A DNA stretch of 64,000 nt from Tsukamurella sp. 8F (GCF_029167375.1 NZ_JARFTP010000013.1:1-64000); one strand, 5' to 3'. Positions 17,896 to 26,901 are shown, counted from the stretch's first letter. The notes: generated by a model not told the origin, from the sequence alone. Numbers and translations: made by a program.

Positions 17896-20800
17896 ATGAG
17901 CAGCAGCGCGGCCCCGCCCCGGGGCGGGATAGCACGGATCGTCGCGGTCGTCGCCGGGCTGGCGGGGCTGATCCTCGCCGTGCTCACACCGTTGCTACCC
18001 GTCACGCAGACGACGGTGGCGTTCGACTGGCCGCAGGGCGGGACATTCGCGCCCGTCGGCTCGCCGCTCGTCCAGTATCGGCCTCTGGACATCGAGGCGA
18101 CGGTGCCGTGCTCCGTGCTCGCGTCGGCACCCCCGGGTCGTGAGACGGTCGTGTTGTCCACAGCCCCGGCGGCGGCCGGAGACACCGCGCGGACGTCGGG
18201 CCTGTTCGTCACGGTAGACGCGCAGGCAGCCACAGTGCGCACCCGCGGAGACCTCGTCGCCTCCATCCCGCGCGACGAGCTCACGCGGTGCGGCGAGCTG
18301 AAGCTCTCCGCAACGGCCGACAGGGTGACCGCGTCGTTCTCAGGGATCGACGACGGGTCCGGCACCCTCGCCGGAGGCAAGGACCACCGGCCGCAGCTCG
18401 TCGGTCTGTTCTCCGACCTGGCGACCGGCGGAACCGCGCCCGCCGGGCTGCACGCGCACGTGGCGGTCGACTCCCGGTACTCGACGACACCGTCCCTGCT
18501 GAAAGGCCTGGCGATGATCGTCGGCGTGCTGACGGCAATCGCCTCGATCGTGGCTCTCGCAGTCCTCGATCGAAGGGACGGTCGGCGGGCGCGCCGGATG
18601 ATCCCGGCGCACTGGCTGCGTGTAGACCTCAAGGACACGGTCGTCGTCGGTGCCCTGTTGATCTGGCACATCGTCGGCGCGCCCACGTCGGACGACGGCT
18701 ACATCCTCGGGATGGCGAAGGCCGCCCTGCACTCCGGCTACATGCCGGAGGTGTTCCGCTATTACGACGCGCCGTACGCCCCGTTCGGCATGCCCTATTA
18801 CCTGATCTCCTGGATGGCGGAGCTCTCGCTGTCCAGCCCGTGGCTGCGGCTGCCCACACTGCTCGCCGCGATCGCCACCTGGCTCCTCCTGTCACGCGAG
18901 GTGATCCCACGTCTCGGGCTCGCGAAGCGGAGATCACCCGCTGCGTACCATCGCGCGTTATGGGCAGCGGCCGCCGTCTTCCTCGTCTTCTGGCTCACCT
19001 ACAACCCTGGCCTACGCCCCGAGCCCATCGTCGCGTTCGGCACGGTGCTCACGTGGTGCTGCGTCGAGCGATCGATCGCCACGCGTCGGCTCGCGCCGGC
19101 GGCCGTCGGACTGGTGGTAGCAGGGCTCACCCTCTCGGCGGCGCCCACTGGCAGTTTCGCGTTCGCCGTCTTCGTGGTCGCGGCGAGGCCGCTGTGGACG
19201 GTGCTGGTAGCGCGCGTGCGGGCGGTCTCGGGCGCGACGCGCGGGTCGCGGATGTTCGGCTACACAGCCGAACTCGCACCGCTACTCGCCGCGGCCTGCG
19301 CGGTGCTCTTCCTCATCTTCGGAGACCACTCACTGCGCGAGATGCTCGAGTCGACGCACCTGCTGTCACAGGTCGGCCCGTCCGAGCCGTGGTTCAAGGA
19401 GATCCAGCGGTACGACGCACTGTTGCAGGCGAATCCGAACGGCTCGATCGCGCGCCGGTTCTCGATGTTCGCGATGTTCGCGTGCACGCTCGCAGTCATC
19501 GTCGTCCTGGTCCGTAAGCGACGCATCCCCGGCATCGCGGCCGGACCCGCAAGGCGCGTCGTGGCGGTCATCGTGGTCTCGCTGCTGCTGATGATGTTCA
19601 ACCCCACCAAGTGGACCCACCACTTCGGCGCGTTCGCGGGCTTCGCGGCGATGGCCGCGGCCATCGCGGTCGTCGCGGTGGGCCCCCAGGTGATCCGGAC
19701 GGCCCGCTATCGCGTGGCATTCCTTGCGGCGCTCTTCGCGGTGCTCGCGCTGTGCTTCGAATCCACCAACGGTTGGTTCTACCCCGGCAACTACGGGATC
19801 CCGTGGGGCGGCGTGGCTCCGGTCGTGGCCGGGATCTCGCTCGGCTCGCTGTTCGCCCTCCTGGCTCTTCTCTGCACCGTGTGGGCAGTGGTGCTGCTCG
19901 TACGCGGCGACGCGGGCCGGGCGCTGCCGGAGCGCGTCGACCGCGTCACGGACCGCGTCCTCTCCTGGCCGCTCGCCGCGCCGCTCACACTCGCGACCGT
20001 GCTGGTGGTGGCACTGATCGGGGCATCCAACACCGTGTCGATCCTGAATCAGTACCCGGCGTACTCGTACGGGCTGCAGAACCTGCGCTCTCTCGCTGGG
20101 CACAGCTGCGGACAGGCGGACGGTGTGCTCACCGAGCCCGACGCGAACGCCGGGATGCTGACGCCCGCATCCGGGCCCGCCGCGACGGCCCTCGCGGCAG
20201 CGCAGAACGAGAACTTCACTCCCGACGGCCTCGCCTCGGATCTCACGGCGACGAAATCCGACGCAGCGGACGTCGTGCAGACCGGTGACGCGTCACGTAC
20301 CGCCGCGAACACCGGCGGCACGGGCGGCGGCGTTGAGACGTCGGCGGGTGTCAACGGCAGCCACGCGGCACTGCCCTTCGGACTGGATCCCGCGCGGACG
20401 CCGGTCCTCGGCAGCCAGCAGAGCGGCGTCCAGCACATCGCGAGGGCGGTGTCGGGCTGGTACCGGCTGCCCGCGGCCGGCCTCGGGGGCGCTCCGCTGC
20501 TCGTCGTCAGCGCGGCCGGACGCTTCGACTCCGGCGGGCTCACGGTCGAGTTCGGCACCACCGATGGGACGGGGTTCCGCCCCATCGGGTCCGCGACGCC
20601 GCTCGACATCGGGCCCGCGCCCGCGTGGCGGAACCTGCGTGTGCCGCGCTCGATGGTGCCCGCGAAGGCCACCGCAGTGCGGATCCGGGCGACGGTGACC
20701 GATCCGTCGGACCGCAACTGGATCGCGTACACGCCGCCACGCGTACCGCACCTGGAGACCCTGCAGAAGCTGGTCGGAAACGATCCGGTGCTGGTCGACT

Positions 20801-21129
20801 GGGGCGCCGCCATAGCGTTCCCGTGCCAGCGGCAGTGGCGGGAGTTCGGCGGTATCGCCGAGCAGCCGTCGTGGCGTATCCAGCCGGAACGCGATCTCGC
20901 GGTCGCCGCGACCACCACCTGGGAGGGCGGTAGCGCGGGCGGACCGCTGGGCTGGGCGCTCATGTTGGCACAGCCCCAGACGGTCGCGACCTACCTCGAC
21001 GGCGACTGGGCCCGCGAGTGGGGCGCGCTCGAGCGATACGTCCCCTACGTGCGGACGCAGCCGGCCCAGGTGTCCTTCGGCACCGCGACCCGATCGGGTC
21101 TGTGGTCTCCCGGGCCGATCACGCACTGA
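17896..21129 (+). CDS. Emb-family arabinosyltransferase (EmbC-like)
   Basis: This GT-C membrane glycosyltransferase transfers arabinofuranose from decaprenyl-phosphoryl-arabinose to arabinogalactan or lipoarabinomannan. It is 1077 residues long, near the usual size of EmbA/B/C. A first membrane helix is followed by an N-terminal extracytoplasmic domain. The catalytic loop SDDGYILGMAKAALHSGYM at about residue 264 has the conserved Asp pair. A dozen or so membrane helices follow, then a long C-terminal carbohydrate-binding domain from about residue 730. Emb proteins are the targets of ethambutol. The gene stands alone here, outside an embCAB cluster. Its assignment to EmbC rather than EmbA or EmbB is not secure. 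Confidence 0.9.
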   Translation: MSSSAAPPRGGIARIVAVVAGLAGLILAVLTPLLPVTQTTVAFDWPQGGTFAPVGSPLVQYRPLDIEATVPCSVLASAPPGRETVVLSTAPAAAGDTARTSGLFVTVDAQAATVRTRGDLVASIPRDELTRCGELKLSATADRVTASFSGIDDGSGTLAGGKDHRPQLVGLFSDLATGGTAPAGLHAHVAVDSRYSTTPSLLKGLAMIVGVLTAIASIVALAVLDRRDGRRARRMIPAHWLRVDLKDTVVVGALLIWHIVGAPTSDDGYILGMAKAALHSGYMPEVFRYYDAPYAPFGMPYYLISWMAELSLSSPWLRLPTLLAAIATWLLLSREVIPRLGLAKRRSPAAYHRALWAAAAVFLVFWLTYNPGLRPEPIVAFGTVLTWCCVERSIATRRLAPAAVGLVVAGLTLSAAPTGSFAFAVFVVAARPLWTVLVARVRAVSGATRGSRMFGYTAELAPLLAAACAVLFLIFGDHSLREMLESTHLLSQVGPSEPWFKEIQRYDALLQANPNGSIARRFSMFAMFACTLAVIVVLVRKRRIPGIAAGPARRVVAVIVVSLLLMMFNPTKWTHHFGAFAGFAAMAAAIAVVAVGPQVIRTARYRVAFLAALFAVLALCFESTNGWFYPGNYGIPWGGVAPVVAGISLGSLFALLALLCTVWAVVLLVRGDAGRALPERVDRVTDRVLSWPLAAPLTLATVLVVALIGASNTVSILNQYPAYSYGLQNLRSLAGHSCGQADGVLTEPDANAGMLTPASGPAATALAAAQNENFTPDGLASDLTATKSDAADVVQTGDASRTAANTGGTGGGVETSAGVNGSHAALPFGLDPARTPVLGSQQSGVQHIARAVSGWYRLPAAGLGGAPLLVVSAAGRFDSGGLTVEFGTTDGTGFRPIGSATPLDIGPAPAWRNLRVPRSMVPAKATAVRIRATVTDPSDRNWIAYTPPRVPHLETLQKLVGNDPVLVDWGAAIAFPCQRQWREFGGIAEQPSWRIQPERDLAVAATTTWEGGSAGGPLGWALMLAQPQTVATYLDGDWAREWGALERYVPYVRTQPAQVSFGTATRSGLWSPGPITH

Positions 21130-21152
21130 CCGCGGCCGAGAGCCGGGCCCCG

Positions 21153-21347
21153 CTACCAGCGTTCGCGTGGCACGTCGAACTCGCGGCAGAGCGCGCGCCA
21201 CACGTCCTTCGGGTCGACGCCGGCCTCGATGGCGGCGTCGCCCGTGACGCCGTCCAACTCGCCCAGCCGGTGATCGCGCATCAGGGCGTCGGCGCGCCCA
21301 GCGCCGAACTCGGTGTGCAGAAGCTCTCGGAACTCGGTCAGACGCAC
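21153..21347 (-). CDS. DUF3046 family protein (Rv2738c-like)
   Basis: This 64-residue cytosolic protein begins VRLTEFRELLHTEFG and carries the core segment ALMRDHRLGELDGVT. It matches DUF3046, a small actinobacterial family adjacent to recA in mycobacteria (Rv2738c). A much longer reading from 21569 would run through the glycosyltransferase gene and is rejected. The GTG at 21347 lies 23 bases after the glycosyltransferase stop on the same strand, so the two are probably cotranscribed. Function is unknown. Confidence 0.8.
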   Translation of the reverse strand: MRLTEFRELLHTEFGAGRADALMRDHRLGELDGVTGDAAIEAGVDPKDVWRALCREFDVPRERW

Positions 21348-21370
21348 GCCGCACAGGCTACCGACGGCGG

Positions 21371-22534
21371 TCAGGTGCCGCGCACCACCGTCCGACAGAC
21401 GGCGACGGGGTCGGCGACGCGGCCGGCCGTCGCGGCGGCCTTCTCCGCGGCGCGCCGATGCGCGGGATCCGTGAGCACCTCCCGAACGGCCGCCCGCAAC
21501 GATTCCGCGGTCGCGGGACGGACGCAGACGCCGCTCCCCTGCCGCACCACGCGGTTGGCGAGCTCCCACTGGTCGCCGCCGCCCGGTACGGTCACGACCG
21601 GCCGCCCCGCCGTGAGCGCCTTGGTGAGCATGCCGTGCCCGCCGCCGCAGACGACCGCGTCCGCTCGCGCCACGAGATGATCCTGCCTGCCGAATCCGCT
21701 TGTGAGCCAGTCGCCCTCGAGGGAGGGCGGGGTGAGGGACGAGACGGCGACGCGGACGCGCTGCCCGAACACCCCGGGTGCCAGCGCTTCCGCGGCGAGC
21801 TCCGCGAGACCGGCAGTGCCGGTCGCGGCGGTCGACGGCGCGACCATGACGAGCGGGCCGTCTCCCCGCGGCACGGCGATCTCGGCGTCGGTGGGTTCGA
21901 GCGTGAGAGGGCCTACGAGGTGGCAGCGTCTCGGCCAGTCCGGGCGCGGCACTTCGAGAGCGGGGATGGTTGCGATCATGCGCGCGTCGGGACCGGGCTC
22001 ACGCGGCGGCAGGCCGACGACGCTACGGGCGCGCTCCCGCTGTCGCGCGCCCACCCGGATGTCGCGGGCGGTGAAAGCCCTGAGAATCCCATCGCGCAGC
22101 CGGCCCCGGAGGTTGACGCCGGGGGCCAGGCCCGACCCTATAGGCGGGAGGCCGCGCGAAGGCCGGTAGAGAGGGTGCGGGGAGAGCTCTATCCAGGGGG
22201 CGCCGACCAGCTCGGCGGCCATGCCGCCCCCAGGGGTCAGGATGTCCGCGACCACCAGGTCCGGCGCGAGCTCCGTGATGAGCGGAACCAGGCGCGCAGC
22301 GATGTGCGCGGCGCGTGCGTGGATCTTCAGACCGGCGTCTGCATCGTCGTCCCCCGGGCGGGGCGCGAGACCGGGCAACTCACGGGTATCGATCCCGCGT
22401 TCCCTCCCCGTGGCCACCCACCGCCCGCCGGTGAACACCGTCGGGTGCGCACCGGCTGCGACGAGGGCCGTGGCGAGCGCGAGGGCGGGTAACGCGTGCC
22501 CGGCCTCCGAACCGGCGACTAGGGCTACCCGCAC
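21371..22534 (-). CDS. GT-B glycosyltransferase of the MGT/UDP-glycosyltransferase type
   Basis: This 387-residue protein has the GT-B layout: an N-terminal acceptor domain starting MRVALVAGSEAGHALPALAL and a C-terminal nucleotide-sugar domain. The donor-binding signature is VVCGGGHGMLTKALTAGRPV with VTVPGGGDQWELANRV, at about residues 290-330. It corresponds to Rv2739c. The GTG start has GGAGG four bases upstream. The acceptor, possibly a lipid or secondary metabolite, cannot be told from sequence. Confidence 0.82.
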   Translation of the reverse strand: MRVALVAGSEAGHALPALALATALVAAGAHPTVFTGGRWVATGRERGIDTRELPGLAPRPGDDDADAGLKIHARAAHIAARLVPLITELAPDLVVADILTPGGGMAAELVGAPWIELSPHPLYRPSRGLPPIGSGLAPGVNLRGRLRDGILRAFTARDIRVGARQRERARSVVGLPPREPGPDARMIATIPALEVPRPDWPRRCHLVGPLTLEPTDAEIAVPRGDGPLVMVAPSTAATGTAGLAELAAEALAPGVFGQRVRVAVSSLTPPSLEGDWLTSGFGRQDHLVARADAVVCGGGHGMLTKALTAGRPVVTVPGGGDQWELANRVVRQGSGVCVRPATAESLRAAVREVLTDPAHRRAAEKAAATAGRVADPVAVCRTVVRGT

Positions 22535-22565
22535 GGGCCCTCCTATCGGCCGGCGGGTGTGCCGG

Positions 22566-22736
22566 CTAGACGGACGTCTTGGACTTGTCCGCCGAGGAGA
22601 ACCAACGGACCACCGAGACGATACCGACCACGATCAGCCCCAGAACGAGGAGCGGGATCAGGTGGTGGATGATCGCGCCGAGAATCATGAGGGCAAGCCA
22701 GATGACGACGATCGCTGCGAGGATCTTCCAGAACAT
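22566..22736 (-). CDS. 56-residue membrane protein in the psp locus
   Basis: The protein starts MFWKILAAIVV and consists of two hydrophobic helices, at about residues 3-20 and 25-44, followed by a charged tail (RWFSSADKSKTSV). The ATG at 22736 is preceded by AAAGGT at a usable distance; an upstream GTG would add 21 polar residues. It lies 109 bases downstream of pspM on the same strand, where M. tuberculosis has the unrelated Rv2742c (PspN). Position suggests a membrane-stress role, but no family is recognised. Confidence 0.65.
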   Translation of the reverse strand: MFWKILAAIVVIWLALMILGAIIHHLIPLLVLGLIVVGIVSVVRWFSSADKSKTSV

Positions 22737-22845
22737 TTCGTGTGTACCTTTCGCTGGAGTGACGAGTCCATCGTGCACGCGCTCGGACCGAGAAGTCACG
22801 TCCTCACCTGGGGTTTCAGGGAAAGATCAGGGGATCCCCCGAGCC

Positions 22846-23718
22846 TCACCAGACCCGCGGATCGGGGACGGCCGGAAGCGCGGCGATTCCCTCCGCCCAA
22901 GCCTGCAAACGCTCGGCGCTGTCCCGCAGCCGCGGTGTGGCGCGTCCCAGCTCGTCGTAACCCGCACCCGGGCGCGCGATCGCAGAGCCGTGCGCGGCGG
23001 CGACCGTGGCGGCAGCGGAGCGGACCATGTCCTGATAGGCGGCGACGCCCTCGTCGAGGCGACTCAGTCCGTCATCGACGCAGCGACGCAACACGGGGTC
23101 GCGCGAGCGCCCGGTGACGGCCTCGAGGTCCTGCAGTTGCTGGGCATAGCCCACGATCGCAGCGGCGGACTCGTCGGCGTCGTCATCGAGTTCGGTCACC
23201 ACCGCCGGCGGCAGCGCGTGCGCCCGGGCAAGGACCGCGACGAGCGCCAGGAACTCCTGTTCGGCGTCGACGAGGCGCTTGATCCGCCCATACGTGGCGG
23301 ACGTCGGGCGCGGCAACTGCCGACGAGCGTAACCACGGGGTGGGACCGGCTTGCGGCGCAGCTCACGCAGTCTGCGGCCGGCGACGACAGCGGGGACCAC
23401 GAGCACGGCGGTGACGCCGGTGAATCCCAGCCCGACCTCGGGGGCGGCCGCCACGAAGCCGGCGGCGGACACGGCTGCGGTGGTGCCGGCGGACGACACC
23501 CAGCCGACTGTGTTCCGCCGGGCGCCCTCGAGGGAGCGCAGGTGCACAGCCTTCGGATCCCGGCGTCGAGCCTGCTTGTCGCGCGCGTCATCGAGCTTGC
23601 GATTGGCGGCTTCCACAGCCGAGGCGGCGCTCTCCATGGCGCGGCCCGCGACCTGTGCAGCTGAGGCCGCGACCGCGGACATCGTCTCGCGGTGGCGGCC
23701 CCATTCGCCGTGCATCAT
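22846..23718 (-). CDS. pspM: PspM-like membrane partner of PspA (Rv2743c-like)
   Basis: This 290-residue protein has two central membrane helices at about residues 75-95 and 97-112, between an Ala-rich helical N-terminus and a long cytosolic C-terminal domain. In M. tuberculosis the equivalent Rv2743c was named PspM and anchors PspA and ClgR to the membrane. The ATG at 23718 (second ATG at 23715) lies five bases after the pspA stop, so the genes are coupled. Assignment rests on position and topology more than on motifs. Confidence 0.75.
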   Translation of the reverse strand: MMHGEWGRHRETMSAVAASAAQVAGRAMESAASAVEAANRKLDDARDKQARRRDPKAVHLRSLEGARRNTVGWVSSAGTTAAVSAAGFVAAAPEVGLGFTGVTAVLVVPAVVAGRRLRELRRKPVPPRGYARRQLPRPTSATYGRIKRLVDAEQEFLALVAVLARAHALPPAVVTELDDDADESAAAIVGYAQQLQDLEAVTGRSRDPVLRRCVDDGLSRLDEGVAAYQDMVRSAAATVAAAHGSAIARPGAGYDELGRATPRLRDSAERLQAWAEGIAALPAVPDPRVW

Positions 23719-23723
23719 CGGTC

Positions 23724-24542
23724 CTAGCCGTTGGCGTTCGGCTGACCGGGGTTGGGCTTCGCGACGTCGACGTTCGGAGTTCCAGTTGCGGGAGCCGACT
23801 GGCCGCTGGTGATCTCACCGCCGGCACGCATCGACGCACGGATCTGCTCGAGGCGCGAATGGCCCGCCATCTGCACCGACGCCTGCTGCACCTCGGCCAT
23901 GCGGCCCTGCACGGAGTTCTGCGCCAGCTCGGTGGAACCGAGTGCGTTCGCATAGCGACGCTCGATCTTGTCGCGCACCTCGTCGAGATTGGGGGTGTTC
24001 CCCGGGGCGGACAGCTCGCCCATCTGGTTCAGCGACGCCGAGACCTGCTCCTGCATCTTGGCCTGTTCGAGCTGGCTCAGCAGCTTGGTGCGCTCGGCGA
24101 GCTTCTGCTGCAGCTGCATGGCGTTCTGCTCGACGGCGCGCTTGGCCTGCGCCGCGGCCTGAAGGGACTGGTCGTGCAGCCCCTTCATGTCCTCGACGTT
24201 CTGCTCGGCCGTGACCAGCTGGGCGGCGAACGCCTCCGCGGCGTTCGTGTACTCGGTCGCCTTCGCGGTGTCACCCGCGGCGGTGGCCTGGTCCGCGAGC
24301 TGCACGGCCTGCCGGGTGTTCGCAGAAAGCTTCTCGACCTCGGCGAGCTGCCGGTTGAGCTTCATCTCCAGCTGCCGCTGGTTGCCGATCACGGCTGCGG
24401 CCTGCTGCGAGAGGGCCTGATGCTGCCGCTGCGCGTCCTCGATCGCCTGCTGGATCTGCACCTTGGGATCCGCGTTCTCGTCGATCTTGGCGTTGAACAG
24501 CGCCATCAGGTACTTCCATCCCTTGACGAATGGATTGGCCAT
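23724..24542 (-). CDS. pspA: Phage shock protein A family (35-kDa antigen, Rv2744c-like)
   Basis: This 272-residue PspA/IM30 protein begins with an amphipathic helix ([20 protein letters not shown]) and then forms a long coiled coil from about residue 28 to 215. The Q/A-rich heptads include [21 protein letters not shown] flexible Gly/Pro/Asn tail ends the protein. PspA oligomers bind stressed membranes, and in mycobacteria PspA also restrains ClgR. The gene lies between clgR, 124 bases upstream, and pspM. Confidence 0.92.
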   Translation of the reverse strand: MANPFVKGWKYLMALFNAKIDENADPKVQIQQAIEDAQRQHQALSQQAAAVIGNQRQLEMKLNRQLAEVEKLSANTRQAVQLADQATAAGDTAKATEYTNAAEAFAAQLVTAEQNVEDMKGLHDQSLQAAAQAKRAVEQNAMQLQQKLAERTKLLSQLEQAKMQEQVSASLNQMGELSAPGNTPNLDEVRDKIERRYANALGSTELAQNSVQGRMAEVQQASVQMAGHSRLEQIRASMRAGGEITSGQSAPATGTPNVDVAKPNPGQPNANG

Positions 24543-24666
24543 GGACTACTCCCACCTTCTCGTGAACGGCCCGCGCGTGCCGGGCCGACGTGCTGGTCAC
24601 CAATCTATCGGGTCCGGCGCCCCGGTCCCAGGGTGTATCCACTCGCGGGACCGGCACCCCTAGGGG

Positions 24667-24948
24667 TCAGGCCGCCGCGAACGCCGGCGGCGCCGGGATG
24701 ACCACCTTGGGGATGGGCCCACGCATGGACGAACTCGCCTGGGCCACCACCTCGGCGACCTCCACATCGAGTGCGCCGCATATGGCCGCCAGCAGTTCGC
24801 TGGATGCTTCCTTCTGGCCGCGCTCGACCTCGGACAGGTATCCGAGGCTCACCTGCGCCGTCGACGAGACGTCGCGCAGGGTCCGGCTCTGCCCGACCCG
24901 GGTCCTGCGCAGGCTCTCGCCGATCGCCTGGCGTAGCAGTACTGCCAC
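24667..24948 (-). CDS. clgR: ClgR, Xre-type regulator of Clp protease and psp genes
   Basis: This 93-residue regulator has a Cro/C1-type helix-turn-helix at about residues 8-65, with [20 protein letters not shown] matching the ClgR family. A hydrophobic tail ([15 protein letters not shown]) ends the protein. ClgR activates clpP/clpC and pspA operons in mycobacteria and corynebacteria, and its own stability depends on Clp. A GTG start has a strong GGAGGT about eight bases upstream. It is the first gene of the psp cluster (Rv2745c position). Confidence 0.92.
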   Translation of the reverse strand: MAVLLRQAIGESLRRTRVGQSRTLRDVSSTAQVSLGYLSEVERGQKEASSELLAAICGALDVEVAEVVAQASSSMRGPIPKVVIPAPPAFAAA

Positions 24949-24974
24949 TGCCCTACCTCCTCACGGGACTACTC

Positions 24975-24992
24975 GTGGGTCGCGTGGCCCAC
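24975..24992. promoter_or_regulatory. Imperfect palindrome upstream of clgR
   Basis: GTGGG-N8-CCCAC, with some inner positions also paired, lies 27-44 bases before the clgR start and just beyond the cinA stop. It could be a regulator site, perhaps autoregulatory. It does not fit the published ClgR motif well. Confidence 0.3.
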
Positions 24993-24995
24993 GGT

Positions 24996-25472
24996 TCAAG
25001 ATGTGAAACGTCGTACGGCGCGCAGAAGTTCCCCGAGTGCGCCGTCGACCGCGCCGCGCCGGATCCGCGCACGGTCACCGTCGAGGGTCCAGCGGGCCAC
25101 ATGCACACCTCCGGGACCCGCCACCCCGCAGTAGACGGTGCCGACCGCGACTCCATCCTGCTCGGCCGGGCCGGCGACGCCGGTGAGCGAAACACCCCAG
25201 TCGGCGCCACACCGGCTGCGGGCGCCTTCCGCGAGGGCCAGCGCCGTGTCCGGATGCACAGGCCCGCACCGCGCCAACAGCTCCTCGGGTACCCCGGCGA
25301 GGCTCGCCTTGAGGTCGGTCGCGTAGGTGATCAGTCCCCCGCGCAGAGCGGTCGACGCACCCGGTACGTCCGCGATCGTCGCAGCCAGCAGGCCTGCCGT
25401 GAGCGATTCGGCCGTCGCGACCGTCTGGCCCCGATCGCGCAGCTCCGCGACCACTTGCGCCGGATCAGGCAC
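24996..25472 (-). CDS. CinA C-terminal-domain protein (NMN amidohydrolase type)
   Basis: This 158-residue protein is a stand-alone CinA C-terminal (PncC) domain, without the N-terminal MoaB-like half. The motifs TVATAESLTAGLLA at residues 17-30 and VSLTGVAGPAEQDG are the family active-site segments, and GTVYCGV follows. PncC enzymes deamidate nicotinamide mononucleotide for pyridine-nucleotide salvage. The GTG start overlaps the end of pgsA by eight bases, so the two are cotranscribed. Lack of the N-terminal half is normal for this group. Confidence 0.88.
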   Translation of the reverse strand: MPDPAQVVAELRDRGQTVATAESLTAGLLAATIADVPGASTALRGGLITYATDLKASLAGVPEELLARCGPVHPDTALALAEGARSRCGADWGVSLTGVAGPAEQDGVAVGTVYCGVAGPGGVHVARWTLDGDRARIRRGAVDGALGELLRAVRRFTS

Positions 25473-26046
25473 GCTCGCCCCTACGTAGGCTCAGCACGTA
25501 GTCGACTCCAGTGAGCACCGTGATCACCAGTGCGGCGCCCATGACGACGGAACGCGGCCAGTCGCAGATCGCGGGGAGCGGCATCACGTAGAGCCCGATG
25601 GCGATGCCCTGGAGCAGCGTCTTGAGCTTGCCGCCCCGGCTCGCCGGGATCACCCCCTCCGCGATCACGACGACCCGCATCAGCGTGATGCCTATCTCCC
25701 GCACCAGGATCACGACCGTGACCCACCACCACAGGTCGCCCAGCACGGAGAGCCCGATCAACGCAGCGCCCGTGAGCGCCTTGTCCGCGATGGGATCCAT
25801 CAGCTTGCCGAACTCTGTGATCATGCCGTAGCGGCGTGCGATCTGTCCGTCGACCCGGTCCGTCAGCATCGCCACTGCGAAAACCGCGAAAGCGATCCAG
25901 CGCCATGCGGTGTCGTGCCCCCCGGCTGCGAACAGCGCAGCGAGGAACACGGGGACCATGACGATCCGGAGGACGGTCAAGGCGTTCGCCACGTTCAGGA
26001 CCGGCACGTGCGTAGCGCCTGGGCGCACGTCGTCCGATGAACTCAC
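25465..26046 (-). CDS. pgsA: CDP-diacylglycerol-glycerol-3-phosphate 3-phosphatidyltransferase PgsA
   Basis: This membrane enzyme makes phosphatidylglycerol-phosphate. The CDP-alcohol phosphotransferase signature D-x2-DG-x2-AR-x8-G-x3-D-x3-D is complete, spanning TDRVDGQIARRYG and FGKLMDPIADK at about residues 65-90. About five membrane helices are visible in 193 residues. The GTG at 26046 sits seven bases from a TAGGCT box. Longer readings into the divergent argA are spurious. It matches pgsA3 (Rv2746c), beside clgR and argA. Its product is the substrate for LysX, encoded elsewhere in the window. Confidence 0.92.
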   Translation of the reverse strand: MSSSDDVRPGATHVPVLNVANALTVLRIVMVPVFLAALFAAGGHDTAWRWIAFAVFAVAMLTDRVDGQIARRYGMITEFGKLMDPIADKALTGAALIGLSVLGDLWWWVTVVILVREIGITLMRVVVIAEGVIPASRGGKLKTLLQGIAIGLYVMPLPAICDWPRSVVMGAALVITVLTGVDYVLSLRRGERA

Positions 26047-26053
26047 GCCGGTA

Positions 26054-26059
26054 AGCCTA
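26054..26059 (-). promoter_or_regulatory. -10 box of a leaderless pgsA promoter
   Basis: TAGGCT followed by seven bases and the pgsA GTG. It is back to back with the argA -10 box, 17 bases away. Confidence 0.5.
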
Positions 26060-26076
26060 ATGGTTCTGCGGAGTAC

Positions 26077-26082
26077 TACTGT
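26077..26082 (+). promoter_or_regulatory. -10 box of a leaderless argA promoter
   Basis: TACTGT followed by six bases and the argA ATG at 26089. Confidence 0.5.
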
Positions 26083-26088
26083 TTGCGC

Positions 26089-26598
26089 ATGACCTCCCCC
26101 GATGCGGTGCGGCGCGCGCGCACCTCCGACGTCCCCGCGATCAAGCGGCTGATCGACGTCTACGCGGGGAAGATCCTGCTGGAGAAGAATCTGGTGAACC
26201 TGTACGAGGCCGTACAGGAGTTCTGGGTCGCCGAGTTGGACGGCGACGTGGTGGGCTGCGGTGCGCTGCACGTGATGTGGGCGGACCTCGGTGAGATCCG
26301 CACCGTCGCCGTCGATCCCGCCGTCGCCGGCCGCGGCGTCGGACACGCGATCGTCTCGCGGCTGCTCGGCGAGGCGCGGTGGCTGGAACTGAGCCGCGTA
26401 TTCGTGCTGACCTTCGAAACCCACTTCTTCGCGCGGCACGGTTTCGTCGAGATCGACGGCACACCCGTCACCCACGAGGTCTATGAGGAGATGTGCCGCT
26501 CCTTCGACGAGGGCGTCGCCGAGTTCCTGGACCTGTCCTACGTCAAGCCGAACACCCTCGGCAACACCCGCATGCTCGTCACATTGGAGGAACAGTGA
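26089..26598 (+). CDS. argA: GNAT-type N-acetylglutamate synthase
   Basis: This 169-residue protein is a single GNAT domain like Rv2747, the short ArgA that acetylates glutamate to start arginine synthesis. The acetyl-CoA loop is VDPAVAGRGVGHAIVSRLL at about residues 80-98, and FFARHGFVEIDG forms the C-terminal strand region. It lacks the kinase-like domain of classical ArgA. It is divergent from pgsA with 42 bases between starts, the same pairing as Rv2746c/Rv2747. The following YciI-like gene overlaps its stop by GTGA. Confidence 0.88.
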   Translation: MTSPDAVRRARTSDVPAIKRLIDVYAGKILLEKNLVNLYEAVQEFWVAELDGDVVGCGALHVMWADLGEIRTVAVDPAVAGRGVGHAIVSRLLGEARWLELSRVFVLTFETHFFARHGFVEIDGTPVTHEVYEEMCRSFDEGVAEFLDLSYVKPNTLGNTRMLVTLEEQ

Positions 26599-26882
26599 TC
26601 TTCGCCGTGCACTACACCTACACCGCCGATCAGGCCGCTATCCGCGATGAGCACCGCCCCGCGCACCGCGAATGGCTGCGCGCCGGTGTGGATCGTGGCG
26701 ACGTCCTGAGCTCAGGCGCATACCCCGACGGTACGGGCGCGTTGATCATCATCCGCGCAGGCGACCAGCGGGCCGCCGAGACGTTCATGACGGACGACCC
26801 GTTCGCTGCCGTCGGCGCGCTCGCGGGCGTGCGCATCGTGCACTGGACGCCGGTCATGGGCGCGTTCAGCGAGCTGGACTAG
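26595..26882 (+). CDS. YciI-like protein
   Basis: This 95-residue dimeric alpha/beta-barrel-type protein belongs to the YCII family. The pattern DEHRPAHREWLRAG carries the conserved His and Asp, and FMTDDPFAAVGALAGV is the typical second half. The biochemical role of the family is unclear. The GTG start overlaps the argA stop as GTGA and has GAGGAA upstream, indicating coupled expression with argA. Confidence 0.82.
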   Translation: MIFAVHYTYTADQAAIRDEHRPAHREWLRAGVDRGDVLSSGAYPDGTGALIIIRAGDQRAAETFMTDDPFAAVGALAGVRIVHWTPVMGAFSELD

Positions 26883-26901
26883 CGGACGCAACGCTGGGCG
26901 C

